DNA of 9,871 nt. Source: Clostridiales bacterium UBA3953. GTDB taxonomy: Bacteria; Bacillota; Clostridia; Oscillospirales; CAG-272. Under the pieces are notes generated by a model. The model was not told the DNA's origin. It saw only the letters and a list, made by a program, of their open reading frames with translations, and made no database searches. Positions 1 through 6,522 of this stretch are shown one piece after another. The stretch covers positions 1 through 9,871 of the forward strand of contig DGDL01000036.1 of the NCBI GenBank assembly GCA_002385415.1. The letters are read 5' to 3'. The position numbers were made by a program, and so were the translations under genes. The number at the start of each line of letters is the position of its first letter. Within the stretch, counting starts at the first letter, position 1.

Positions 1-985
1 GGCTTTCAAGCACACATTCGGCACGAAGCACGACTTTTTCGGGTAAAGACTCCCAGATAACTCGCCGCCCCGGCGTGTTCCAGAGCAAGTCGCAGAAAAA
101 CAGCTCTGCCGAAAGGCTGAGATTGTTAAACGCGGCACCGTATATCGAGCCGGTTGCTTTTGATTTGCATGTGCCTTCGGACAGCGGGGCGGTTAAATTA
201 ATGTTGAGTCTACTGTCCTCGTATGAGCAATCCAATATGAGCTTGTGGCTGTCGCTTATAATAAGCGATGCGTATATAAGCTGGACGCAAAGCTTGGTAA
301 GCTCATATCCCGCGATGGTGAGTGTGTCTCCTATTTTGATGTTTGATAGGCTATACTCGAATCTGAACCCCCGAATGCCAAGCTGTTTTTTTGCACATTC
401 GATAAAAAGCATGAAGAAAGTAGCAAGGTCAACCGGAAATTCATGTGCGCCGCCGGAATGCCGGAGTTCAAAGGCACTGTCTTCGGAAATCGAGTCGTAC
501 ACACTCTCGGGCGAACGCGAGTAGGGCAGACGACGCAGCGGTTTTGCATACTGCAACTTGTAGAACTCCATGAGCATCGAGTGCAGCGTGCCGATACGCT
601 CGGTGTAAAAAGGCAGGAGAGCAGTTGCCTGTCCGAGTGAAGCCGTGATAAGCCGCCGCGGAAACAGCCAGACCAGACATTCCTTTGCTTCTTCTGACGG
701 CATATCTTCGCAATGAAATACGAAAGCGCGCCACGATGAGCGCACGATATTCATTCCTGTTCCACTGACCTTTTCAATCTCGGAATATGCCGGCAGCCCG
801 TTTGGGAACACATCTTCAAACGATCCGGATGCTCCGATTTGCCTGTATATGTTGCCACCGCGTCTCGGTTTTCGGAAGTGAGATGAAAAAGCATTGTTTC
901 GGAAAATCACAAGTCCGTCTTTGTCGGTTAATAGAAGCGGTGTGCGAAAATTGTTAAGCTGTGTATACTCTGTGTTTGCAGGCAT
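1..985 (-). CDS. PAS-like / degenerate histidine-kinase-like protein (partial)
   Basis: This gene reads open for 328 codons from ATG at 985 to the left edge, so the C terminus is missing. Residues about 12-90 resemble a PAS-type sensor fold (LLLTDKDGLVIFRNNAF near the start). A helical middle follows. Residues about 205-328 have the strand-helix-strand pattern of a histidine kinase ATPase domain, but the helix that normally holds the N-box asparagine reads LTKLCVQLIYASLI and has no Asn. No phosphoacceptor His motif is obvious in the middle part. The family assignment rests on pattern alone and is uncertain. The protein may be a non-catalytic sensor or scaffold. There is no transmembrane segment or signal peptide. 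The start lies 4 bases after the stop of the SGNH hydrolase and has no Shine-Dalgarno, which suggests translational coupling in one operon. A TTG 15 bases upstream in frame is an alternative start. Confidence 0.7.
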   Translation of the reverse strand, partial: MPANTEYTQLNNFRTPLLLTDKDGLVIFRNNAFSSHFRKPRRGGNIYRQIGASGSFEDVFPNGLPAYSEIEKVSGTGMNIVRSSWRAFVFHCEDMPSEEAKECLVWLFPRRLITASLGQATALLPFYTERIGTLHSMLMEFYKLQYAKPLRRLPYSRSPESVYDSISEDSAFELRHSGGAHEFPVDLATFFMLFIECAKKQLGIRGFRFEYSLSNIKIGDTLTIAGYELTKLCVQLIYASLIISDSHKLILDCSYEDSRLNINLTAPLSEGTCKSKATGSIYGAAFNNLSLSAELFFCDLLWNTPGRRVIWESLPEKVVLRAECVLES

Positions 986-989
986 ATCG

Positions 990-1622
990 CTATATATCAA
1001 GCTGTTTAAATGCGTCTACATAATGTTTTGCAATAAACTTTGCGCCGTCTTCGGTCGGATGAACACCGTCGGCCGCCCACTTCTCGGGCTTGTTTCCGAT
1101 GCAGGCAGCGGCAAACAAACCGTCAAGCGGCACAAAAACATCCGCAAACTCGCGAGCCAGCTTGCGGGTAATCTGGATTTTGCGGTCGAGGTCGGCGCGG
1201 AACTCGGCAGGATGCACGGAACCTTTCGGTACAAACAAAAGGAACTGCTCGAGCATTATAATCTTTGCCTTTGTTTTTGATTTCAGCTCTGAAAGTATAT
1301 AGCGATAGCATGACTCAAAATACTCTTCGGTCATCCAGTTTCCCGAAGCATCCATGTGCCATGTGTCGTTAACGCCTATAAGAATGGACACGGCGTCAGG
1401 CTGCAGCTCAATTGCGTCTTTTTCCCAGCGCGCCTTAAGAGATTCGGCGCGGTCGCCCGAAATACCGGTGTTCATAAAGTCAAACTCGATGTCGGGAAAC
1501 TCGCGAGAAAGCATCTCGGCGGCATATTTGGGATACCCGTTGCCAAGATTGCGGATATTTGATCTGTCGCGTCCAGCGTCTGTTATGCTGTCGCCTTGGA
1601 AAAGCAGTCTAAATTTTTCCAC
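990..1622 (-). CDS. SGNH/GDSL-family hydrolase
   Basis: Cytoplasmic serine esterase of the SGNH superfamily, 210 residues, which is usual for stand-alone members. Block I is GDSIT with nucleophile Ser12, block II has the Gly around NTGISGD (51-57), block III is GVND with Asn85, and block V is DGVHP with Asp185 and His188. All four signature residues are present, so it should be active. The substrate cannot be read from the sequence; relatives include lysophospholipase/thioesterase-like and carbohydrate acetylesterase enzymes. There is no signal peptide. The start is GTG at 1622, chosen because GGAGGA lies 8 bases upstream (1631-1636) and the block I motif begins at residue 8. A consensus promoter sits about 40 bases upstream, and the gene is followed at once by the PAS-like gene, probably in the same transcript. 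Function as an esterase is solid; the biological role is unknown. Confidence 0.9.
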   Translation of the reverse strand: MEKFRLLFQGDSITDAGRDRSNIRNLGNGYPKYAAEMLSREFPDIEFDFMNTGISGDRAESLKARWEKDAIELQPDAVSILIGVNDTWHMDASGNWMTEEYFESCYRYILSELKSKTKAKIIMLEQFLLFVPKGSVHPAEFRADLDRKIQITRKLAREFADVFVPLDGLFAAACIGNKPEKWAADGVHPTEDGAKFIAKHYVDAFKQLDI

Positions 1623-1661
1623 TGTCTTTCTCCTCCAAAAAAATAATTAATTTTGGTAATA

Positions 1662-1691
1662 ATTATAACTTTTTTGTACTAATTATGTCAA
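1662..1691 (-). promoter_or_regulatory. Promoter of the SGNH hydrolase operon
   Basis: On the minus strand TTGACA (1691-1686) and TATAAT (1667-1662) are separated by 18 bases, a full match to the housekeeping sigma factor consensus. The start of transcription would fall near 1655, giving a leader of about 30 bases that carries the GGAGGA ribosome binding site. Confidence 0.75.
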
Positions 1692-1764
1692 GAAGAGACA
1701 TAGCTTATAGATATGAATTTTACACAAGTTTGGCTAAATTAATAAAAATCGCAATTATATAGCC

Positions 1765-1778
1765 CCAATAATTGTTGG
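1765..1778. repeat. Dyad element in the divergent intergenic region
   Basis: A 14-base near-perfect palindrome, CCAATAATTGTTGG, lies in the AT-rich gap (about 1692-1885) between the divergent SGNH and T-box promoters. On the minus strand a perfect TTGACA (1787-1782) sits just upstream of it, but the only TATAAT (1759-1754) is 22 bases away, too far for a normal promoter. It could be an operator for a regulator such as the HTH-cupin protein encoded nearby, or chance in AT-rich DNA. I see nothing else in this gap. Confidence 0.3.
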
Positions 1779-1885
1779 TATTGTCAACGCACATGTGCTT
1801 ATCTATCATCTTTTTGTTGGCTTTTTTCGCATGCAACCTATTTTGTCTATAAAACAAACAACTAATATTTTGCGATATTCTGGTG

Positions 1886-1914
1886 TTGACAAATTGATGA
1901 AAATGTGATATTAT
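1886..1914 (+). promoter_or_regulatory. Promoter of the T-box leader and acyl-CoA synthetase gene
   Basis: TTGACA (1886-1891), a 17-base spacer, and TATTAT (1909-1914) preceded by TGA, which makes an extended -10 element. Transcription should start around 1921, ten bases before the 5' strand of T-box Stem I. Confidence 0.75.
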
Positions 1915-1920
1915 ATCGCC

Positions 1921-2346
1921 AATTGAACAAACGCAGTGACGGAGACGGCACGTGAGACAGCGTCTGCAGAGAGCCTCGGTTTGGTGAAACGGGGTGACGC
2001 ACTCGCGATGCGGATCACTCCCGAAGCGGCGCAGCCGAACCGCAAGCGCAAATATCGCGCGGGCGGACAGGTTGCGACGAGACAGCCCGCACCATGGACA
2101 ACCGCCGCAAGAAGCGGCCCGCGATATATTGCCGGGTCGCGCAACATGCATAACGAGCACATAGCGGGCGCGCCGCGTTAAGGCGCAGGGATTAAGCTGA
2201 AATCGTAATAAAACGGCATAATCGCACACGTCAAAGCGCCGGATTTTCAGCCGATCCTGTAGAGCGGACGCAAAAGTTGCGTCAATTTGGGTGGTACCGC
2301 GGGAGCGAAATTTTTCTCTCGTCCCAATAGGGGCGGGAGTTTTTTT
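1921..2346 (+). ncRNA. T-box riboswitch, predicted isoleucine (AUC) specifier
   Basis: This is a tRNA-sensing transcription-attenuation leader. Stem I spans about 1931-2029. It has CGC/GCG at the base, a K-turn-like GUGA/CGAA region, GGAG (1941-1944) with CUCC (2018-2021), the specifier loop, GCA and CGUGAG paired with UGC and CUCGCG, GCGUC with GACGC, the conserved AGAGAG (1968-1973) and the GGUG distal loop (1983-1986). The specifier at 2014-2016 is AUC, followed by the usual A and then the lower helix, so it should be read by tRNA-Ile(GAU). A shift of one base would give GAU (Asp), which fits the spacing less well. The antiterminator has GGG (2289-2291) with CCC (2323-2325), the seven-base bulge UGGUACC (2292-2298), and GCGGGAG with CUCUCGU. 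UGGU fits a tRNA with discriminator A, as in tRNA-Ile. The roughly 250 bases between Stem I and the antiterminator are unusually long and GC-rich. Uncharged tRNA-Ile would stabilise the antiterminator and switch the downstream gene on. Confidence 0.92.
2316..2346 (+). terminator. T-box attenuator terminator
   Basis: A 10-bp perfect hairpin (counting G-U pairs), CTCTCGTCCC / GGGGCGGGAG with an AATA loop, is followed by seven T. Its 5' arm is shared with the antiterminator (GGG/CCC and GGGAG/CTCTC pairs), so the two structures exclude each other. It ends 75 bases before the downstream start codon. Confidence 0.93.
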
Positions 2347-2420
2347 ATTGCATGAAAAATCTTTAGCTGATTAATTTTATTTATATAAACGCTAACCAGC
2401 TTTCGGAGGAAAAACAGGTT

Positions 2421-4682
2421 ATGGACAACCAAATAAAACTTATAGCCTCTCGAATTGCCGAGCTGCGTGCGATACGCGGCAAAACTGTAGCCGAAATGGC
2501 TGCGGTCACCGGTGTGACCGAGGAAGAATATCTGCGCGCCGAGGCGGGCGAGCTTGACCTTTCGTTTACTTTCGTGCATAACTGCGCCCGCGAGCTTGGC
2601 GTGGATATAACCGCGCTCATAAAGGGCGAGGATGCAAGGCTGAAAACCTTTTCCGTGGTGCGCGCAGGGGAGGGTATGCGGCTCCAGCGACGCCGCGGAT
2701 TCAAATACGAACATCTGGCGTCCGCTTTCGCGGGGAGACTGTCGGAACCTTTCCTTGTTACGGTGCCCTATGACGCGGAAGCGGAACAGAAACCCATTCC
2801 GCTGTCGTCACATGTCGGCGAGGAGTTCGATTTTGTGCTGCGCGGCACGCTGAAAGTGCAGGTCGCCGGGCACACCGAGATTCTGCACGCAGGCGACGCT
2901 ATCTATTACGACAGCTCGCAGCCGCACGGAATGATAGCTGTTGGCGGCGAGCCATGCGAGTTTATTGCGGTGGTGACCGACGCGCTCGGTCGTGCGTCGA
3001 CCTATGGCGTGGAGGTAGAAAAACGTGAAGAGGCGCCCGTGGCCACGGTACGCTATGGAGATTTTGTCGTTGCAAAAGAGCGCGACGGCGTGCTTGTGGA
3101 CATCGAATTCCCTGATGCCGACAAATTCAACTTTGCATTCGACTGCGTCGACAAAATCGCGGCAGAGCAGCCCGACAAGCTCGCCATGCTGCATGTCGCG
3201 TCGGACTATACCGAGCGGCGCTTTACATTTGGCGATATGAGCAGGCTTTCGTCCAAGGCGGCAAACTATTTTGCCTCGCTCGGAATCGGCAGGGGCGACA
3301 GGGTGATGCTCGTGCTCAAACGCCACTGGCAGTTTTGGCCCTGTATTCTCGGCCTGCACAAGCTGGGCGCAGTCGCAATTCCGGCGACACACCTGCTGAT
3401 GAAAAAAGACTTTGAATATCGCTTTGAAAAAGCGGGCGTCGCGGCGCTCGTCTGCACCGTGGAGGGCGAAACTATCGCCGAAGCCGAGGCTGCGCTTGCA
3501 AGCTCCCCAACGGTGCGCGTGCTTGTATCGGTAAATGGCAGGCGCGACGGCTGGCACTCGTTTGACGACGAGTTTATGGCCTGTTCCGACGTTTTCGAGC
3601 GCACGGACGATACACCCTGCGGCGACGACGACCTGCTTGAGTACTTCAGCTCGGGCACGACAGGTTATCCCAAAGTCGTCTTGCACAGTCACAAGTACCC
3701 GCTCGGTCATTTTATAACCGCAAAATATTGGCACAATGTGCGCGAGGACGGGTTGCACTTCACTATCTCGGACACCGGCTGGGGCAAGGCAATGTGGGGC
3801 AAGCTGTACGGTCAGTGGTTGTGCGGCGGAGCGGTGTTTACTTATGATTTCAACAAGTTCGAGGCGGCAGATATACTGCCGATGTTTGAAAAATATAAGA
3901 TAACCACCTTCTGCGCGCCGCCGACGATGTATAGATTCTTTATCAAAGAAGACCTTTCTAAATACGACTTTTCGTCGGTAACATGTGCAACCGTCGCGGG
4001 CGAGGCGCTCAATCCAGAGGTGTATCAGAAGTTTCTTGATGCCACAGGTTTAGCCCTCAAAGAAGGCTATGGCCAGACAGAAACCACGCTTGTCATTGCG
4101 AACCTGTACGGCACCAAAGAAAAGCCCGGCTCGATGGGACTGCCGTCGCCGCTTTATGACATTGACCTGGTGGACGCCGACGGCAAGCCTGTTCCGACCG
4201 GCGAAACCGGTGAGATAGTCATTCGCGTCAACGGTGGCATGCCCTGCGGCCTGTTCAAAGAATACTACAACGATTCCGAAGCGACACAAAATGCCTGGGC
4301 TGGCGGCGTATATCACACCGGGGACATGGCTTGGCGCGACGAGGACGGGTATTTCTGGTATGTGAGCCGCTGCGACGATATTATTAAGTCGTCGGGCTAT
4401 CGCATCGGCCCGTTTGAAATCGAAAGCGTCATAATGGAGCTGCCGTTTGTGCTTGAATGTGCGGTGACCGGCGTGCCCGACGAGGTCAGAGGACAGGTTG
4501 TCCGCGCGACCATAGTGCCGGTAAAGGGCTATGTCCCGACCGAAGAAAGCGTTAAAATCGTGCAGGAGTATGTCAAAACCCACACCGCGCCGTATAAATA
4601 CCCCCGCATAGTCGAGTTTGTCGACGAGCTGCCCAAGACCATCAGCGGCAAGATAAAGCGCGTCGACATCCGCAACAGATAA
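2421..4682 (+). CDS. XRE HTH - cupin - medium-chain acyl-CoA synthetase fusion
   Basis: A 753-residue, three-part protein. Residues 5-67 are an XRE-type helix-turn-helix (TVAEMAAVTGVTEEEYLRAEAG), with an unusually acidic recognition helix. Residues about 110-185 are a small-barrel cupin (SSHVGEEFDFVLRG, then GDAIYYDSSQPHGM), as in HTH-cupin regulators. Residues about 225-753 are a full-length AMP-forming acyl-CoA synthetase. Its P-loop is SSGTTGYPK (410-418), followed by DTGWGKAMWG, the aromatic motif GYGQTET (549-555), HTGD (632-635), the hinge and SSGYRIGP (657-664), and PKTISGKIKR with catalytic Lys744. The TISDTGW, SSGYRIGP and TAPYKYPR stretches resemble medium-chain (ACSM/MACS) enzymes, which convert an acid, ATP and CoA into acyl-CoA, AMP and pyrophosphate. 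The exact acid is not readable. The ATG at 2421 has GGAGGA (2405-2410) upstream. The gene is monocistronic: T-box in front, strong terminator behind. The isoleucine T-box suggests a branched-chain substrate, possibly 2-methylbutyrate; the HTH-cupin part may sense that ligand. The domain calls are firm, the substrate is inference. Confidence 0.95.
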   Translation: MDNQIKLIASRIAELRAIRGKTVAEMAAVTGVTEEEYLRAEAGELDLSFTFVHNCARELGVDITALIKGEDARLKTFSVVRAGEGMRLQRRRGFKYEHLASAFAGRLSEPFLVTVPYDAEAEQKPIPLSSHVGEEFDFVLRGTLKVQVAGHTEILHAGDAIYYDSSQPHGMIAVGGEPCEFIAVVTDALGRASTYGVEVEKREEAPVATVRYGDFVVAKERDGVLVDIEFPDADKFNFAFDCVDKIAAEQPDKLAMLHVASDYTERRFTFGDMSRLSSKAANYFASLGIGRGDRVMLVLKRHWQFWPCILGLHKLGAVAIPATHLLMKKDFEYRFEKAGVAALVCTVEGETIAEAEAALASSPTVRVLVSVNGRRDGWHSFDDEFMACSDVFERTDDTPCGDDDLLEYFSSGTTGYPKVVLHSHKYPLGHFITAKYWHNVREDGLHFTISDTGWGKAMWGKLYGQWLCGGAVFTYDFNKFEAADILPMFEKYKITTFCAPPTMYRFFIKEDLSKYDFSSVTCATVAGEALNPEVYQKFLDATGLALKEGYGQTETTLVIANLYGTKEKPGSMGLPSPLYDIDLVDADGKPVPTGETGEIVIRVNGGMPCGLFKEYYNDSEATQNAWAGGVYHTGDMAWRDEDGYFWYVSRCDDIIKSSGYRIGPFEIESVIMELPFVLECAVTGVPDEVRGQVVRATIVPVKGYVPTEESVKIVQEYVKTHTAPYKYPRIVEFVDELPKTISGKIKRVDIRNR

Positions 4683-4700
4683 GCCGATAGAGCAAAAAAA

Positions 4701-4740
4701 TTGCCCGTCAAAGCCGATAATTTGACGGGCAAATCTTTTT
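4701..4740 (+). terminator. Terminator of the acyl-CoA synthetase gene
   Basis: A perfect 12-bp stem, TTGCCCGTCAAA (4701-4712) with TTTGACGGGCAA (4721-4732), has an 8-base loop and is followed by ATCTTTTT. It starts 19 bases after the stop codon. A run of seven A just before the hairpin means it could also work on the minus strand. Confidence 0.92.
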
Positions 4741-4789
4741 AAGCCACAAAAAACGAGAAAATGTATCGAAACATTGTGAATTTGGCTGC

Positions 4790-4818
4790 TTGAATGTTAT
4801 ACTCGAAAGGCGTATAAT
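4790..4818 (+). promoter_or_regulatory. Promoter of the PHP phosphoesterase gene
   Basis: TTGAAT (4790-4795), a 17-base spacer and a perfect TATAAT (4813-4818). Transcription would start near 4825, about 30 bases before the start codon. Lying after the upstream terminator, it makes this gene an independent unit. Confidence 0.65.
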
Positions 4819-4856
4819 GGTTATAAGTTTATTATCGATACAGAAAGGCAGTTAAA

Positions 4857-5630
4857 ATGACCGTAAACTATCATACGCACACCGTCAGATGCCGCCATGC
4901 CTCGGGAAGCGAACGCGAATATATTGAAACCGCGATTTCACGAGGGCTGACCATACTCGGGTTTTCCGACCATTCGCCTTATGTCTTTGAAGGGGATTAT
5001 TACTCGGGTTTTCGCATGAGACCGGAGGAGCTTGGCGACTATTGCGAGACGCTCGCCGCTCTGCGTGAGGAGTACAGGGGCAAAATTGACATTAAAATCG
5101 GGCTTGAAGCCGAGTATTATCCGAAGTTTTTTGACGCATTCCTTGCGATGATTGAGCCGTACGAGCTCGACTACCTGATTTTGGGCCAGCACTTTTTGCA
5201 AAATGAGATAGAAGGCATGTACTCCGCACAGCTGACGTCCGACCCGGAGCATATAAAAGCCTTCGCATCGCAGATAATCGAGGGTATGCGCACCGGGAAG
5301 TTTACATTTGTCGCCCATCCCGACGTCATGCCTTTCCGCGGCGACCCAGAGGTTTACAGGCGCGAGGTGAGCCGCATTTGCGAGGCGTCGCTCGAGCTTG
5401 ACATACCGCTTGAGATAAACATGCTCGGATTGCGCGACAAAAGAAACTACCCAACCCCCGAATTTTGGCGAGTTGTCGCCGAATACGGCTGCCGCGTGGT
5501 CGCAGGCTGCGATGCGCACAGCCCCGACGCTGTGGCCGAGCCGGGAAATATCCGCGAGACTTTTGAATTTGCCGAGAGCATGGGCATTACAATAGATGAC
5601 AGCCCGCTTTTGCTGCGCAAGCCGACCTAA
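4857..5630 (+). CDS. PHP-domain phosphoesterase, HisJ-type histidinol-phosphatase family
   Basis: A 257-residue single-domain PHP protein, the normal length for HisJ/HisK histidinol-phosphatases, which remove phosphate from L-histidinol phosphate in histidine synthesis. The metal-binding residues of the trinuclear PHP site are visible: His6 and His8 in YHTHT, His14 in CRHA, Asp38 and His39 in GFSDHSP, Glu84 in GLEAEYYP, His112 in GQHF, His154 in VAHPD, and Asp219 and His221 in GCDAHSP. Every expected ligand is present. No other histidine genes are nearby, so a different small phosphate ester remains possible; many PHP proteins annotated this way are untested. The ATG at 4857 is preceded by AAAGG (4844-4848), a moderate ribosome binding site. 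Cytoplasmic. Confidence 0.85.
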   Translation: MTVNYHTHTVRCRHASGSEREYIETAISRGLTILGFSDHSPYVFEGDYYSGFRMRPEELGDYCETLAALREEYRGKIDIKIGLEAEYYPKFFDAFLAMIEPYELDYLILGQHFLQNEIEGMYSAQLTSDPEHIKAFASQIIEGMRTGKFTFVAHPDVMPFRGDPEVYRREVSRICEASLELDIPLEINMLGLRDKRNYPTPEFWRVVAEYGCRVVAGCDAHSPDAVAEPGNIRETFEFAESMGITIDDSPLLLRKPT

Positions 5631-5636
5631 CATTAT

Positions 5637-5674
5637 AAAGCCCGCCGTTGTCGATGCGCATACGGCGGGCATTT
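5637..5674. terminator. Bidirectional terminator between convergent genes
   Basis: A 9-bp perfect stem, GCCCGCCGT (5640-5648) and ACGGCGGGC (5662-5670), with a 13-base loop. On the plus strand it is followed by ATTTT, on the minus strand by TTTATAATG. It begins ten bases after the PHP gene stop and lies about 75 bases beyond the stop of the converging gene, so it may serve both. The T-tracts are short, so strength is uncertain. Confidence 0.65.
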
Positions 5675-5746
5675 TGGTGCAGACATGGGGACGGAAAGTA
5701 TTTTCTTTCAACCGGTGCCGGTACAGACCTATAAGTTACGGCATGC

Positions 5747-6307
5747 TTATCTCACACAAAATTGGCGGACTATGCCGCAGGTCAACACGTCGGCCATTTT
5801 CATTGCTTCTTGCTGGATGCATTGATATATTCTTATGCTTCTTTCAAACTGGCCGTCTAAAATATATGCGGCTTCATCTTCTGTCATGCGCAAATGATCA
5901 AACAGCAGCCCTCTCCACAAGCACACTTTCCAGAAAGGATTGATTGATGCAAGGAATTTTGCAATATCCTCGGCATTGCGGTACCAAAGCCTGCGCTGTT
6001 TTTCGTATTCCTCGCAATCTCCGGTTTTGGCGGCGGTTACAAGTGCTGCGGCGATTAAGAGGTGATCCGTAAAGAGTCTTTTGAAAGTCTCGGCTTTGTG
6101 TCGCCCGTAGAATCGGCGCAGCACTCTGGCAAAGTCGCATGGATTTTGCAGAAGTCTATCGGTCACAGCCTCAATATCGGGCAGGCAAAAGGCGGTGCTG
6201 ACTATGAAAGAGCGTGTCCACAGTACGTGCTCGTTCCAAAGCTGCCTGAACTTATTGGAAAGCTGGAGCTGCCTGCAAGTTAAACAATTTTTACTTTTAC
6301 CGTACAT
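5747..6307 (-). CDS. Conserved-looking protein of unknown function, 186 aa
   Basis: I do not recognise a characterised family. The protein is soluble and mostly helical. It has a short N-terminal segment with Cys-Leu-Thr-Cys, then LWNEHVLWTRSFIVSTAF, LPDIEAVTDRLLQNPCDFA, FKRLFTDHLLIAAALV, then INPFWKVCLWRGLLFDHL and a C-terminal helix rich in Glu and Met. The spacing of His, Glu and Asp in the helices (NEHVLWTR, TDHLLIAA, FDHLRMTEDE) could form a ferritin-like or DinB-like four-helix bundle, but that is only a shape argument. The start at 6307 (MYGKSKN) is chosen over an in-frame ATG 54 bases upstream because AGGAG (6322-6318) lies 10 bases before it. It is monocistronic, transcribed towards the PHP gene, with a possible promoter at 6376-6405. 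Confidence 0.75.
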   Translation of the reverse strand: MYGKSKNCLTCRQLQLSNKFRQLWNEHVLWTRSFIVSTAFCLPDIEAVTDRLLQNPCDFARVLRRFYGRHKAETFKRLFTDHLLIAAALVTAAKTGDCEEYEKQRRLWYRNAEDIAKFLASINPFWKVCLWRGLLFDHLRMTEDEAAYILDGQFERSIRIYQCIQQEAMKMADVLTCGIVRQFCVR

Positions 6308-6375
6308 GAGTTCTTGTCTCCTGTTTTTTAATATATGGTAAGGGGCGACGCGCTCACGCAACTACGGTTCACTCC

Positions 6376-6405
6376 ATTATATGAAAGGAGACACGCTCAT
6401 GTTAT
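6376..6405 (-). promoter_or_regulatory. Possible promoter of the 186-aa protein gene
   Basis: On the minus strand ATAACA (6405-6400) and a perfect TATAAT (6381-6376) are 18 bases apart. The -35 matches 4 of 6 consensus positions. It would give a leader of about 60 bases. It lies downstream of the mgtE terminator, as expected for a separate unit. Confidence 0.45.
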
Positions 6406-6466
6406 AGGACCTTGCGGATATATAAATTTCAGTGACATTAGCTGCGTAACCCTATGTCAATTGAAC

Positions 6467-6499
6467 AAAAAACGCATTTCAGAAAGATCCGAAATGCGT
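6467..6499 (-). terminator. mgtE terminator
   Basis: Read on the minus strand, a perfect 9-bp stem ACGCATTTC / GAAATGCGT with a 10-base loop is followed by six T (6472-6467, the first shared with the stem end). It lies about 24 bases after the mgtE stop codon. Confidence 0.88.
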
Positions 6500-6522
6500 C
6501 ATGGTATTATATATTATCTTTT

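Noticed and set aside
75..524. 149-codon plus-strand frame near the left edge
   Set aside because: It is antisense to the minus-strand gene that reads open from 985 to position 1, lacks a ribosome binding site, and its protein has no domain-like features.
1936..2181. 81-codon plus-strand frame in the region upstream of the acyl-CoA synthetase gene
   Set aside because: It lies entirely inside the T-box RNA, has no ribosome binding site, and its sequence is explained by Stem I and the following helices.
2808..3758. 316-codon minus-strand frame under the acyl-CoA synthetase gene
   Set aside because: It is a mirror frame of a GC-rich coding region; the plus strand carries all the family motifs.
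4938..5711. 257-codon minus-strand frame opposite the PHP gene, and a similar one at 8884-9657 opposite galE
   Set aside because: Both are shadows of genes whose plus-strand products have complete catalytic motifs.
6386..6409. Plus-strand AAAGGAG followed by ATG
   Set aside because: The frame closes after two codons (ATG TTA TAG), so it is not a gene; the site lies within the likely minus-strand promoter region.
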